From Ferruginibacter sp. (lineage in GTDB: Bacteria > Bacteroidota > Bacteroidia > Chitinophagales > Chitinophagaceae): a stretch of DNA of 40,882 nucleotides. The position numbers and the translations under genes were made by a program. Numbering within the stretch: the first letter of the stretch is position 1; each line of letters opens with the position of its first letter. The notes under the pieces are model-generated. The model searched no databases. It saw only the letters and a program-made list of their open reading frames with translations, and had not been told where the DNA came from. This document shows positions 6,674 through 13,606 of the stretch, piece by piece. The stretch lies in the NCBI RefSeq assembly GCF_028288465.1, contig NZ_JAQBNR010000014.1, forward strand, positions 1-40,882, read 5' to 3'.

Positions 6674-7537
6674 TTAAAACTGGTAATAAAAACTTAAGGT
6701 TATAAATGAGTTTGCCTTGCCCGGATCTGTTTGCGCATAATTGCTTAACACTGACAATTGGTAGGCAGCTTCCAGCACATAGTGTGCACGGTTATAGGCA
6801 AGTGGCAATTTAAAATTATAAGACAGCAAATTGAATGTAGTGGTGGTGGTGGTTTTGGCAGGACCCTGTGATGGAGTTCCGGTGATTGGACTTAACAAGA
6901 TACCCAGCACACTATCCCGTAATTTTTGTTCTGTAAGATATGTTTTATAAAAATGTTGTGAGCCTGCCACTATATCCGCAGAAGGATTGATGGTAACAAT
7001 ATCCTTTTTACCGATACTGAACAGGTTAATTGATTTTGATATTCCTCCCGTAACAAATTCATCACTGGTTTTTCCGAAAGCGTAATCTCCTGCCAGGCTG
7101 ATATTCAGCCAGCTTTCGTATGTAAGCGCTATGCTTGCATTGTCGGCATTGCCGGCCTGCAGCAGTGGTGAATAGGCCGGGTAAAAACTATGGCTGTAAC
7201 TAAGATCGGCAGATAATTTTTGTGCCGGCTTAAAGTTTACGCCTGCACCCAGGCTGGACGCAGAAACCGAAGACGTTTTGTCGTTTAACAATTTATATGC
7301 AAGGCCTGAAAAATAAAAACCTGACTTAAAGCGATACGTGGCGGCCAACGCAGCATAAGGTGTATTCTCCGCAGATTTTTGTCCATAGTAACTGGCGTTG
7401 TTGGCGTACACTGTTGCCAGTGTTAAGGTAGCTTTAGGAGCGGTACTGTCTGTGTTTATTACGGTGGTGGTATCTGTTTGCGCAAAACACAAAGAACTGT
7501 AAAATATAATGGCGGTAAATAATGTCAGCAGTTTCAT
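6674..7537 (-). CDS. Predicted outer-membrane beta-barrel protein
   Basis: The 287 residues start with a clear signal peptide (cleavage near residue 19, CFAQ/TD). They continue with alternating polar/hydrophobic strands rich in Tyr, Ser, Ala and Gly, and end in the aromatic-rich strand TLSFYYQF, whose C-terminal Phe is typical of BAM-assembled barrels. I do not recognise a named family. The number of strands looks compatible with a barrel of 10-14 strands. It sits between the small secreted protein (12 bp upstream) and the response regulator (5 bp downstream), so it probably works with the signalling pair, as a conduit, a target or part of the sensing. Confidence 0.75.
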   Translation of the reverse strand: MKLLTLFTAIIFYSSLCFAQTDTTTVINTDSTAPKATLTLATVYANNASYYGQKSAENTPYAALAATYRFKSGFYFSGLAYKLLNDKTSSVSASSLGAGVNFKPAQKLSADLSYSHSFYPAYSPLLQAGNADNASIALTYESWLNISLAGDYAFGKTSDEFVTGGISKSINLFSIGKKDIVTINPSADIVAGSQHFYKTYLTEQKLRDSVLGILLSPITGTPSQGPAKTTTTTTFNLLSYNFKLPLAYNRAHYVLEAAYQLSVLSNYAQTDPGKANSFITLSFYYQF

Positions 7538-7549
7538 GAGGTAAATTAT

Positions 7550-7852
7550 TTAGTGAATAATTTTAATTACTGGTTTAATAATTTTTGGTTTAATAATTTT
7601 AACCGGTATCACTTTTATAACCGGTATCGGTACGGGTTGCTTTCTTGACTTAGGCACTTCTTTAATGACGTTCTCCGCAGACATATCAACGGTATTATCC
7701 GGCACTGTTGCTTTAGGTGGAACGGTGTCAGTTTGCATTTTTGAAATCATAACAAAATGGATCACTGGTTTACCGTCACTGGCCTTCGTCAATTCAGGAA
7801 CGATCATTAAAATCAAGCCCGTAACACATCTCAAAATCTTTAAAGCTTTCAT
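7550..7852 (-). CDS. Small secreted protein with a Pro/Lys/Ile-rich tail
   Basis: This 100-residue protein has an N-terminal signal sequence (about 1-24, ending TKAS) and no recognised domain. The last 30 residues are a repetitive run of Ile-Lys-Pro and Val-Ile-Lys units such as KIIKPKIIKPVIKI, which could form an extended cationic strand binding envelope polymers or membranes. It is the first gene of the apparent operon that leads to the two-component system. Start at ATG 7852 gives a good signal peptide. Existence is plausible from operon position and the signal peptide; function unknown. Confidence 0.6.
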   Translation of the reverse strand: MKALKILRCVTGLILMIVPELTKASDGKPVIHFVMISKMQTDTVPPKATVPDNTVDMSAENVIKEVPKSRKQPVPIPVIKVIPVKIIKPKIIKPVIKIIH

Positions 7853-7865
7853 TGCGCTTATTTAA

Positions 7866-7905
7866 AACAGGTTTTGCACAGTTAATAAACCATGCAAAAC
7901 CTGTT
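7866..7905 (-). terminator. Stem-loop between the low-complexity protein gene and the two-component operon
   Basis: Perfect 13-bp arms (7866-7878 and 7893-7905) around a 14-nt loop, 8 bp past the stop at 7914. The minus-strand sequence after the stem is TTAAATAA, a weak T tract. It may terminate or attenuate transcription from the upstream gene into the signalling operon. Confidence 0.65.
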
Positions 7906-7913
7906 ATAGATTA

Positions 7914-8588
7914 TTATTTAATTTTAATACCTGTTTTCACACTTGTATTCATTTTAACAGCAACAGCCGGTTTAACCGCATGAGCAGCCGAAGAACTGGA
8001 TTTTACAGTGGTTACAGCGGTGGCATTTACTTTTTTATCTGCTTTAACAACCGTTTTCTGCACGTCTGTTTTTACCTGGCTGCCGGTTGAAACTGCTGCC
8101 GCAGCAGTGGTATTTACGGCCATTTTGCTGCTTTCTTTTACCTGGTTGCCATCCTTTTTTATACCCGCAGTTGAAACGGTCTCCTGACTGGCTAAAGACG
8201 CATTTTGCGCTGTTTTATTGTTTTTTTCGGATGCGTTAATATTTACATCCGACTGCGTGTTTGCCGATACAGTTACATCCTGTGAAGCCGCGGTTTTTAC
8301 CTGCTGTTTCTCTGTTGCAGCCTTTGCAGCAACTGCCTGCTTTTCTTGAGCAATTTCACCTTTTCCCTTTTCAACACCTTTATTCACTTTGTGCCCGGTG
8401 TTGTTCACCGCATTTGATTGTACGGTGGTTGTGGAAGATGCATTGCCTGCGCTTTTAACTTCGCTGCTTCCTTTGTCGCTGTGTAACGTGCTAACGTTGT
8501 TAGCTGCCTGCTGGCTTTTTACACTGGTTTGCGCAAACGATGCTGTTGCTAATAAAAATGCCGCGGAAAATAATAATGTCGTTTTCAT
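7914..8588 (-). CDS. Secreted low-complexity Ala/Lys/Val/Thr-rich protein
   Basis: The 224 residues start with a signal peptide (about 1-19, TASFAQ) followed by about 200 residues made almost only of Ala, Val, Lys, Thr, Ser, Asn and Gln, with no cysteine and no recognisable domain. Patches such as KGVEKGKGEIAQEKQ could form a short coiled coil; the rest looks disordered and strongly basic. It may be an envelope or cell-wall-associated filler protein. It precedes the two-component operon, separated by a stem-loop at 7866-7905, and has a good -7 box at 8625-8632. The signal peptide and long open frame support a real gene; function is unknown. Confidence 0.7.
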   Translation of the reverse strand: MKTTLLFSAAFLLATASFAQTSVKSQQAANNVSTLHSDKGSSEVKSAGNASSTTTVQSNAVNNTGHKVNKGVEKGKGEIAQEKQAVAAKAATEKQQVKTAASQDVTVSANTQSDVNINASEKNNKTAQNASLASQETVSTAGIKKDGNQVKESSKMAVNTTAAAAVSTGSQVKTDVQKTVVKADKKVNATAVTTVKSSSSAAHAVKPAVAVKMNTSVKTGIKIK

Positions 8589-8624
8589 AATGCTGTTTTT
8601 TTAGTTTAATAATTGATTACAAAA

Positions 8625-8632
8625 CAAATGTA
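8625..8632 (-). promoter_or_regulatory. Candidate -7 promoter box (TACATTTG)
   Basis: On the minus strand this is an exact TAnnTTTG match, 36 bp upstream of the ATG at 8588, a normal leader length for this phylum. The -33 TTG is not obvious; an AT-rich CATTTTCG stands near that place. Confidence 0.5.
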
Positions 8633-8983
8633 GAAGCCCAACATGAAGCGAAAATGAAAAACAACATCGTCTGAAAAGTTTTTTTCTTTACGTACGGAAA
8701 AAACACGCTGATGGCTTTATATACCAATTTCTTCTGCTTCGGACTTTCGTATAATTGCAGTTGTACATACGTTGCAGGAGGCCGGTTAACAGCGTGGAAT
8801 AAATAAATTACACATCCATTACCAGGGGCAATAATAGATAGCGTATCCCTGACAGGTCGGAGGGCCGTTACGGTTAGCGAAAAAATTACCAACGCCTAAT
8901 CCGCCTGCGAAACATTTTTATTGGTATATGCATGGTGGTCGTCCTGCCTTCATCGTAGCATGCAGGGGGCTTGTTATACACAG

Positions 8984-9023
8984 CTACGTTATATCTACGT
9001 TAGCTAACGTAGATATAACGTAG
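8984..9023. repeat. Perfect 40-bp palindrome
   Basis: Each 20-nt arm is the exact reverse complement of the other with no spacer; the centre lies between 9003 and 9004. Each arm itself contains two copies of CTACGTTA-like sequence, so the whole is an array of alternating ACGT-centred half-sites. It has no T tract on either side, which speaks against a plain intrinsic terminator. It lies 110-150 bp past the stop of the gene at 9133 and about 395 bp upstream of the ATG at 8588. Confidence 0.95.
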
Positions 9024-9132
9024 GGATACCGGATTAATACCGACGAAAACATGGCGCTGATATGCAGGCAATAAGCAACTGTATTTACCCTTGTTGGTAT
9101 CCCCACTTTATCCTAATACTTTTTACATTTCT

Positions 9133-10170
9133 TTATTCCGCCACAAAACGACTGGCAGAAATTAATTGATTGCCATTGCCAATAACCCGTATAAAATAAA
9201 TGCCACTGCTCCATTGCTCACTGCTTTGTATGTTCTGCGTAGTAAGTTTGGCCGATGCATTGATTTGTTGCTGCAACACCAGCCTGCCGGTTACATCTAC
9301 CACCTGCAACGTATAATTGTTGGCTGGTTTCAATTTAAGTGCCACCGAAAATGACGCTCCCCGCTGGACAGGATTCGGAAATATTTTTATTGAATCGGTG
9401 ATGACGGTCTTTAACCTGGCAGCTGTAACCTTGTATGTCTTTATGCTATATACAGTCGATACTCCCCCCAATCTAAAACAAAGTCGTTTATCTACATTAC
9501 TATTCACAACAACCGCATCCAGTGTTTTGGCAAATTTGTGCAGGCCGATTATTTCATTCGCTATCTCAAAACCATCTGCCGGTATGGCCATTTCAATTTC
9601 CCTGTTGGCAAAGCCGATGGCGCTGATAACAATGGTAACTTTTTGCTGACCTGTTTTAGCAGTTAGTAAAAACTTACCTGTTGTATCCGTTATTACACCA
9701 GCGCCATCCTTTACCTGCACAGTGGCGTTGGCAATTATTTCACTGGTGGCAGCATCTTTTACCACACCGGAAAATGTAAACTTATTTTGAACAGGTGCAT
9801 AGGCTACCAGCCCCATCCTGGCTGCATTGACGATGGGGAGCGTTGCCTTCACCTTACCGATTTTTTGCTGGGCTACGGCTTGCCTGGAAAACAACAATGC
9901 TGGTACCAAAAAGCTAAAAAAGTAATTGTGCCAGCGTTGCTTCTTTTCAGCTTCTAACGGCAGGGGTTGCTGCAACTCGCTGTTGTTAAAACGGCCGCAA
10001 ATAGTAGCATCACTTTTTAAAATGGTATTGTACACTTCGTTGTTGCTCATGCCGGTAAAATCAATCACGTTTTTTTCACAGGCACTGCAAAACCGGCCCT
10101 GCTCCGCAGGCAGCATGCCCGCCCAGTTTTTATCGCAGGGTGTTTCAATGGTTAGTTGTATGGTACTCAT
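9133..10170 (-). CDS. Cys-motif/CarboxypepD_reg-like protein with T9SS-type sorting domain
   Basis: The 345 residues fall into four parts. The N-terminal 80 residues carry Cys12, Cys28-x2-Cys31 and Cys58 in a compact domain (PCDKNW, FCSACEKNV, TICGRF) that could bind zinc. A hydrophobic segment at about 82-100 ends SRQAVAQQ like a signal-peptide end. A CarboxypepD_reg-like beta sandwich covers about 132-225. From about 260 the sequence IKIFPNPVQRG opens a typical C-terminal sorting domain ending SASRFVAE. The T9SS recognises such a domain after Sec export, so an 80-residue Cys-rich segment before the hydrophobic stretch is odd: it would either remain in the cytoplasm or be removed. It stands alone, 93 bp downstream of the vWA gene and in the same direction. 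Confidence 0.8.
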   Translation of the reverse strand: MSTIQLTIETPCDKNWAGMLPAEQGRFCSACEKNVIDFTGMSNNEVYNTILKSDATICGRFNNSELQQPLPLEAEKKQRWHNYFFSFLVPALLFSRQAVAQQKIGKVKATLPIVNAARMGLVAYAPVQNKFTFSGVVKDAATSEIIANATVQVKDGAGVITDTTGKFLLTAKTGQQKVTIVISAIGFANREIEMAIPADGFEIANEIIGLHKFAKTLDAVVVNSNVDKRLCFRLGGVSTVYSIKTYKVTAARLKTVITDSIKIFPNPVQRGASFSVALKLKPANNYTLQVVDVTGRLVLQQQINASAKLTTQNIQSSEQWSSGIYFIRVIGNGNQLISASRFVAE

Positions 10171-10263
10171 AAAATAAATGTTGTACTGGTAAAAGATGAG
10201 GGAAAAATAAACCGGTAACTTATCTCCGTTACCGGCTTATGCGATCTATTGTTTCAAAGGGAA

Positions 10264-12216
10264 TTATTGTTTGCTCAAATCATCGTCTTCATCCGGCACA
10301 TTGGCACCCGCAATATCCGCAGCGGTTTTTACCAGTTTGATAAACTCTTTCCGGTATCCTTCCGCATCTTTACCAACGGCAGTGTTGGCCAGTTGCAACA
10401 CACTGGTATAACTGGCATGTTGTTTAAACTCCGAGTTGCGTAACAACATGCCGAAGGATGCTACAGCGGCGGCAAAACGATAATTATCGCTTGTATGCAA
10501 TTTGTTTTTACCGGCATAATTAACGGCCTGCTCCAGCAACTGACTGGTGTTGCCAGCGGGTTGTTTGTAGCGCAGTTTTACGGTCATCCATTCGCTGTTA
10601 AAAACAGCTTTTGGAAATTCAGCTTCTGCCTGGTATTTCAATTTGTCAACATTTTTTAGAAAAGGAGAAACGTTGCCAACCGGTATAATTTCATACAAGG
10701 CCGTTACCGTGTGGCCACTACCCAATTCGCCTGCATCTTTGGTATCATCATTAAAATCTTCTTTGTTCAGCATCCTGTTTTCGTAACCGATCAGCCGGTA
10801 TCCCTGCACCAGTGCAGGGTTAAATTCAACCTGCAACTTTACATCTTTGGCAATGGTAAATAAAGTACCTCCAAACTCGGCCACCAATACTTTTTTTGCT
10901 TCAATCAAATTATCAATATAGGCATGGTTTCCATTGCCCTTATCTGCCAGCTTCTGCATTTTGGCATCCTGGTAGTTACCCGTACCAAATCCCATGATGG
11001 TTAAAAACACGCCACTCTCCCGCTGCTTTTCAATCAGGCGCTCCAGTTCATCATCGCTGCTGGCGCCTACATTAAAGTCGCCATCGGTGCATAATATTAC
11101 GCGGTTGTTACCCTTATTTTTAAAATGCGCAAGCGCTGTTTTATACGCCAGTTGTATGCCTTCGCCTCCGGCAGTGGATCCGCCGGCCTGCAAAGCTTCA
11201 ATGGCATTTTTAATGGTTGTTTTATTGGCACCGCTGGTGGAAGGCAGCACCAGCCCGGCATTGCCGGCATACACCACAATGGCCACATTGTCCTGTTCCC
11301 TTAACTGGTCAGTTAACAGCTTCATGGATTGCTGTACTAATGGCAATTTATCCGGGCTTTCCATGGAGCCGGACACATCAATTAAAAAAACCAAATTGCT
11401 GGCGGGCAAATTTGTTACAGGAATATTTTTTCCCTGCAACCCAATCAATGCAAGGCGGTGATCAGGGTTCCATGGACAGTCGCCCATTTCGGTGTTGACG
11501 GTAAAAGGCTGATCACCTTCAGGCTGCGGGTAATCGTACTTAAAATAGTTGACCATTTCTTCAATGCGCACGGCACCGGCAGGTGGTAAGCTACCTTGTT
11601 GCAACAACCTTCGCACATTGCTGTAAGAGGCGGCATCCACATCAATTGAAAAGGTAGACAATGGATTTTCTGTTGCCTTTACAAATGCATTTTCTTTTAT
11701 AAAGTCATAGCCTTCCCTATCAGCTATGTTATTTGTATACTTATCTTTTTTTAGTCCAGGTTGGGCGGTTATAACCTGTATACCAGCCGCTTTTCCCTGG
11801 AGTGCGCCGTTGAGGTTAGCCTTATATGCGGGTTTCATTGCGATTGTGCGATCGTAGCTTTCATCTGCTATTAATTGCGAAGATGAATAGCCCGTAACCA
11901 CCACTTCCTGTAGTTCATTTGTAGTGTAAGATAACTGTACATTAATTATTTTTTTGTTACCCACCTTCACTTGCTTTGATACAAAGCCTACCGAACTAAA
12001 AACCAATACCGCTTTTTCATCCGGCACGGTGATGGAATAAGAACCATCCGCAGCAGACACGGTAGCGGTTTTTGTATTTTTAACCATGACCGCGACACCA
12101 GCTACCGGCTGCTTTGTTTTATCGGTAATTTTTCCGGTTACAACAAACTGGGTGGGCGTTTTAAAAGCAACCAATGCAATGATTGCGGTGGCGAGTAGTA
12201 CGATTATTTTCTGCAT
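10264..12216 (-). CDS. YfbK-like von Willebrand factor A protein with N-terminal CarboxypepD_reg domain
   Basis: The 650 residues begin with a signal sequence (about 1-19) and a CarboxypepD_reg-like domain (about 23-95). They continue with a linker holding two SusC hallmarks, ELQEVVVTGY (101-110) and ALQGKAAGIQV (138-148). A conserved vWA-associated N-terminal region follows (about 165-265, including FSIDVDAASYSNVRRLL). The vWA domain at about 273-450 has an intact MIDAS, DVSGS at 280-284, with the later TDGDFN metal residue. The C-terminal 200 residues match the DUF3520-type tail of YfbK proteins. Such proteins are envelope factors that probably bind ligands in a metal-dependent way; the role is not established. 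The gene is monocistronic or read through into 9133-10170. Confidence 0.9.
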   Translation of the reverse strand: MQKIIVLLATAIIALVAFKTPTQFVVTGKITDKTKQPVAGVAVMVKNTKTATVSAADGSYSITVPDEKAVLVFSSVGFVSKQVKVGNKKIINVQLSYTTNELQEVVVTGYSSSQLIADESYDRTIAMKPAYKANLNGALQGKAAGIQVITAQPGLKKDKYTNNIADREGYDFIKENAFVKATENPLSTFSIDVDAASYSNVRRLLQQGSLPPAGAVRIEEMVNYFKYDYPQPEGDQPFTVNTEMGDCPWNPDHRLALIGLQGKNIPVTNLPASNLVFLIDVSGSMESPDKLPLVQQSMKLLTDQLREQDNVAIVVYAGNAGLVLPSTSGANKTTIKNAIEALQAGGSTAGGEGIQLAYKTALAHFKNKGNNRVILCTDGDFNVGASSDDELERLIEKQRESGVFLTIMGFGTGNYQDAKMQKLADKGNGNHAYIDNLIEAKKVLVAEFGGTLFTIAKDVKLQVEFNPALVQGYRLIGYENRMLNKEDFNDDTKDAGELGSGHTVTALYEIIPVGNVSPFLKNVDKLKYQAEAEFPKAVFNSEWMTVKLRYKQPAGNTSQLLEQAVNYAGKNKLHTSDNYRFAAAVASFGMLLRNSEFKQHASYTSVLQLANTAVGKDAEGYRKEFIKLVKTAADIAGANVPDEDDDLSKQ

Positions 12217-12315
12217 AACATTTAATTTATTACACAGATGCAGCGATTAAAAAGATTGCATAAAATGCAGCAATTATTTTTTGCAGCTATTGGTTAGAAA
12301 CATGAAGTATTTTTT

Positions 12316-12392
12316 GAGTGCTGTACAAATTGTTGAAAACCGCAACTGGCTGGGGTTACAGGGTTTACTGATTGTTAATGTGAAGCACGCAT
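12316..12392 (+). repeat. Diverged solo copy of the REP-like element
   Basis: It aligns with 14-93 over its whole length at roughly 70% identity with only three or four gap positions. It shares GAGT, CTGtACAAaTTGtTGAA, CCGCAAC, TACAGG, TACTGA and TGTGAAG...CACGCAT blocks. Most differences are transitions, and the hairpin arms are partly eroded. No transposase gene is nearby, so it is a non-autonomous or fossil copy. Confidence 0.6.
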
Positions 12393-12468
12393 ATTTATTT
12401 GCTTCTGAACTTTTAACTTTTAAGACGATGGCCTATCTTTCATTTGTGAATAAATTGCTCAAAACAAA

Positions 12469-12747
12469 ATGAGGCTTAGAAGATATTGGTTTATTACTTT
12501 TCCCGACAATCCATATGGCCCCCAAAATATCGGCGTAAGTGCTTACACAAAAGAGGAGGCAAAATTATTGATCAGGCAACTGTCATTACGCGATGCATAC
12601 ATGGCACTGATTAGCGCCAGCCTTAATGATACAACCAAGGTGATTGAAGATATTGATATAAGGCTTCTGGACCAGGGAAATGTAATACCAAATATGGGTG
12701 TGGTTACATTTAAGAGGATTTGGTACCCCAGTTTAAATATGTCATAA
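12469..12747 (+). CDS. Small conserved-looking hypothetical protein
   Basis: A 92-residue soluble protein without a signal peptide. The N-terminal half, RYWFITFPDNPYGPQNIGVSAYTKEEAKLLI, has the look of a small alpha/beta fold: a strand with Trp-Phe, a loop rich in Pro/Gly, then a helix that starts after AYTKEEA. I do not know the family. ATG at 12469 is preceded by a TATCTTTC sequence at 12434-12441, one base off the TAnnTTTG box. It is a single gene, convergent with the lipoprotein gene at 12814 and separated from it by a strong hairpin. Probably real; function unknown. Confidence 0.6.
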   Translation: MRLRRYWFITFPDNPYGPQNIGVSAYTKEEAKLLIRQLSLRDAYMALISASLNDTTKVIEDIDIRLLDQGNVIPNMGVVTFKRIWYPSLNMS

Positions 12748-12770
12748 AGGATAATAATAGTGCTCGTTTA

Positions 12771-12804
12771 AATCCCGGTCTGACCTTCGGTACCGACCGG
12801 GATT
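12771..12804. terminator. Bidirectional hairpin between convergent genes
   Basis: Perfect 10-bp arms AATCCCGGTC (12771-12780) and GACCGGGATT (12795-12804) with a 14-nt loop, placed between two converging genes 67 bp apart. T tracts are weak on both sides. Confidence 0.7.
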
Positions 12805-12813
12805 AAGCATCAA

Positions 12814-13344
12814 TTAATACGTCTTCCTTTTGCGGGCAACCCTTCCGCTTTTCCTGTCTTTAGAACGGCCAATGGCATAGCCGGCACCGCCACCCACTAC
12901 GCCGCCAATAATTGCACCCGCAGCTTTATTTTTACTCACCACAGCACCAATTACAGCGCCTGATCCTGCACCGATGGCAGTACCTTTAGCCGCATCACTC
13001 CAGCCCTTGTCGCGATTATCAGGCGCAGGTGCGGAAGCAGTGGAGCTATTGCTATTGCTGCTGCCGGATTTTGTGCTGCTGCCGGCAGACTTATGTACAG
13101 GAGCCTTAGCGGCTCCGTTACTTGTTGTTGTAGTGGTAGTAGTGGTGGTTGTGGTTGAACTGGTTGTGGAAGTAACTCCCGGTTTTAGATGATTTGCCTT
13201 GGCAGTGTCACTTAATATACTGCCTTTGGAAAGGCCGGTAGTGTCTACCAGTACCATATTTTTATTGGTATCAAGGGGAGTTTTGTTGTTTTTACATCCC
13301 ATAAATAAAACGAGACTTCCAAATGCGTAAATGAGCTTTTTCAT
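12814..13344 (-). CDS. Glycine-zipper lipoprotein with poly-Thr linker
   Basis: Start at ATG 13344 (MKKLIYAFG) gives a lipoprotein signal with the lipidated Cys17 in LFMGC; the open frame extends further upstream but without a sensible N-terminus. The mature 160 residues hold a Thr/Ser-rich linker with an uninterrupted run of eleven Thr, then a Ser/Asn/Lys stretch. The C-terminal glycine-zipper domain is rich in GxxxG (GAGSGAVIGAVV, GAIIGGVVGGGAGYAIG), and the tail is very basic (ARKRKTY). Glycine-zipper domains of this type insert in or span membranes. Role unknown; an envelope-structure or stress protein is likely. It is monocistronic, convergent with the gene at 12469. Confidence 0.8.
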   Translation of the reverse strand: MKKLIYAFGSLVLFMGCKNNKTPLDTNKNMVLVDTTGLSKGSILSDTAKANHLKPGVTSTTSSTTTTTTTTTTTSNGAAKAPVHKSAGSSTKSGSSNSNSSTASAPAPDNRDKGWSDAAKGTAIGAGSGAVIGAVVSKNKAAGAIIGGVVGGGAGYAIGRSKDRKSGRVARKRKTY

Positions 13345-13606
13345 AACTTTTAATTTTATTTGCTTCACAGGTAGTAACGGAACGTGGTTTAAGGTTTTAA
13401 AGTATAAAACATACCTGTTATAAAAAGTATGCCACGTTTTTTTCCAGTTCAATTGGCCGGTCAATATAAATTTTTGCTTTAATATAGAAGCGTAGAAGTA
13501 GCAATTTTTTACACAACGGGCGCTAAGAACACACAGAAGACAATGCCGGTAACACCCCTTTGTGCCCGGCTTTTTCCTTGTTTCGCTGTGGGAAAATAAC
13601 AGTTTG

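Larger units (their letters stand above)
8589..9132. other. 544-bp non-coding region with a promoter box and a 40-bp palindrome
   Basis: It separates the 3' end of the gene at 9133-10170 from the start of the gene at 7914-8588. I see a -7 box at 8625-8632 and the palindrome at 8984-9023. A 91-codon minus-strand frame at 8617-8892 has no start context, signal or domain, and covers the promoter box, so it is not called. Confidence 0.6.

Noticed and set aside
8617..8892. 91-codon minus-strand frame upstream of the low-complexity protein gene
   Set aside because: No signal, no domain and biased composition; it covers a good promoter box, so it reads as intergenic.
10994..11461. 155-codon plus-strand frame opposite the vWA gene
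   Set aside because: It is antisense to a well-supported coding region with clear domains; an artefact of codon composition.
12281..12472. 63-codon plus-strand frame upstream of the small hypothetical gene
   Set aside because: It is largely made of the diverged REP-like element and has no protein-like features.
13545..13575. GCCGG/CCGGC hairpin followed by five T on the plus strand
   Set aside because: No plus-strand gene ends there, and in the minus-strand direction, where a terminator for the YihY gene would be useful, the T tract is missing; too weak to call.
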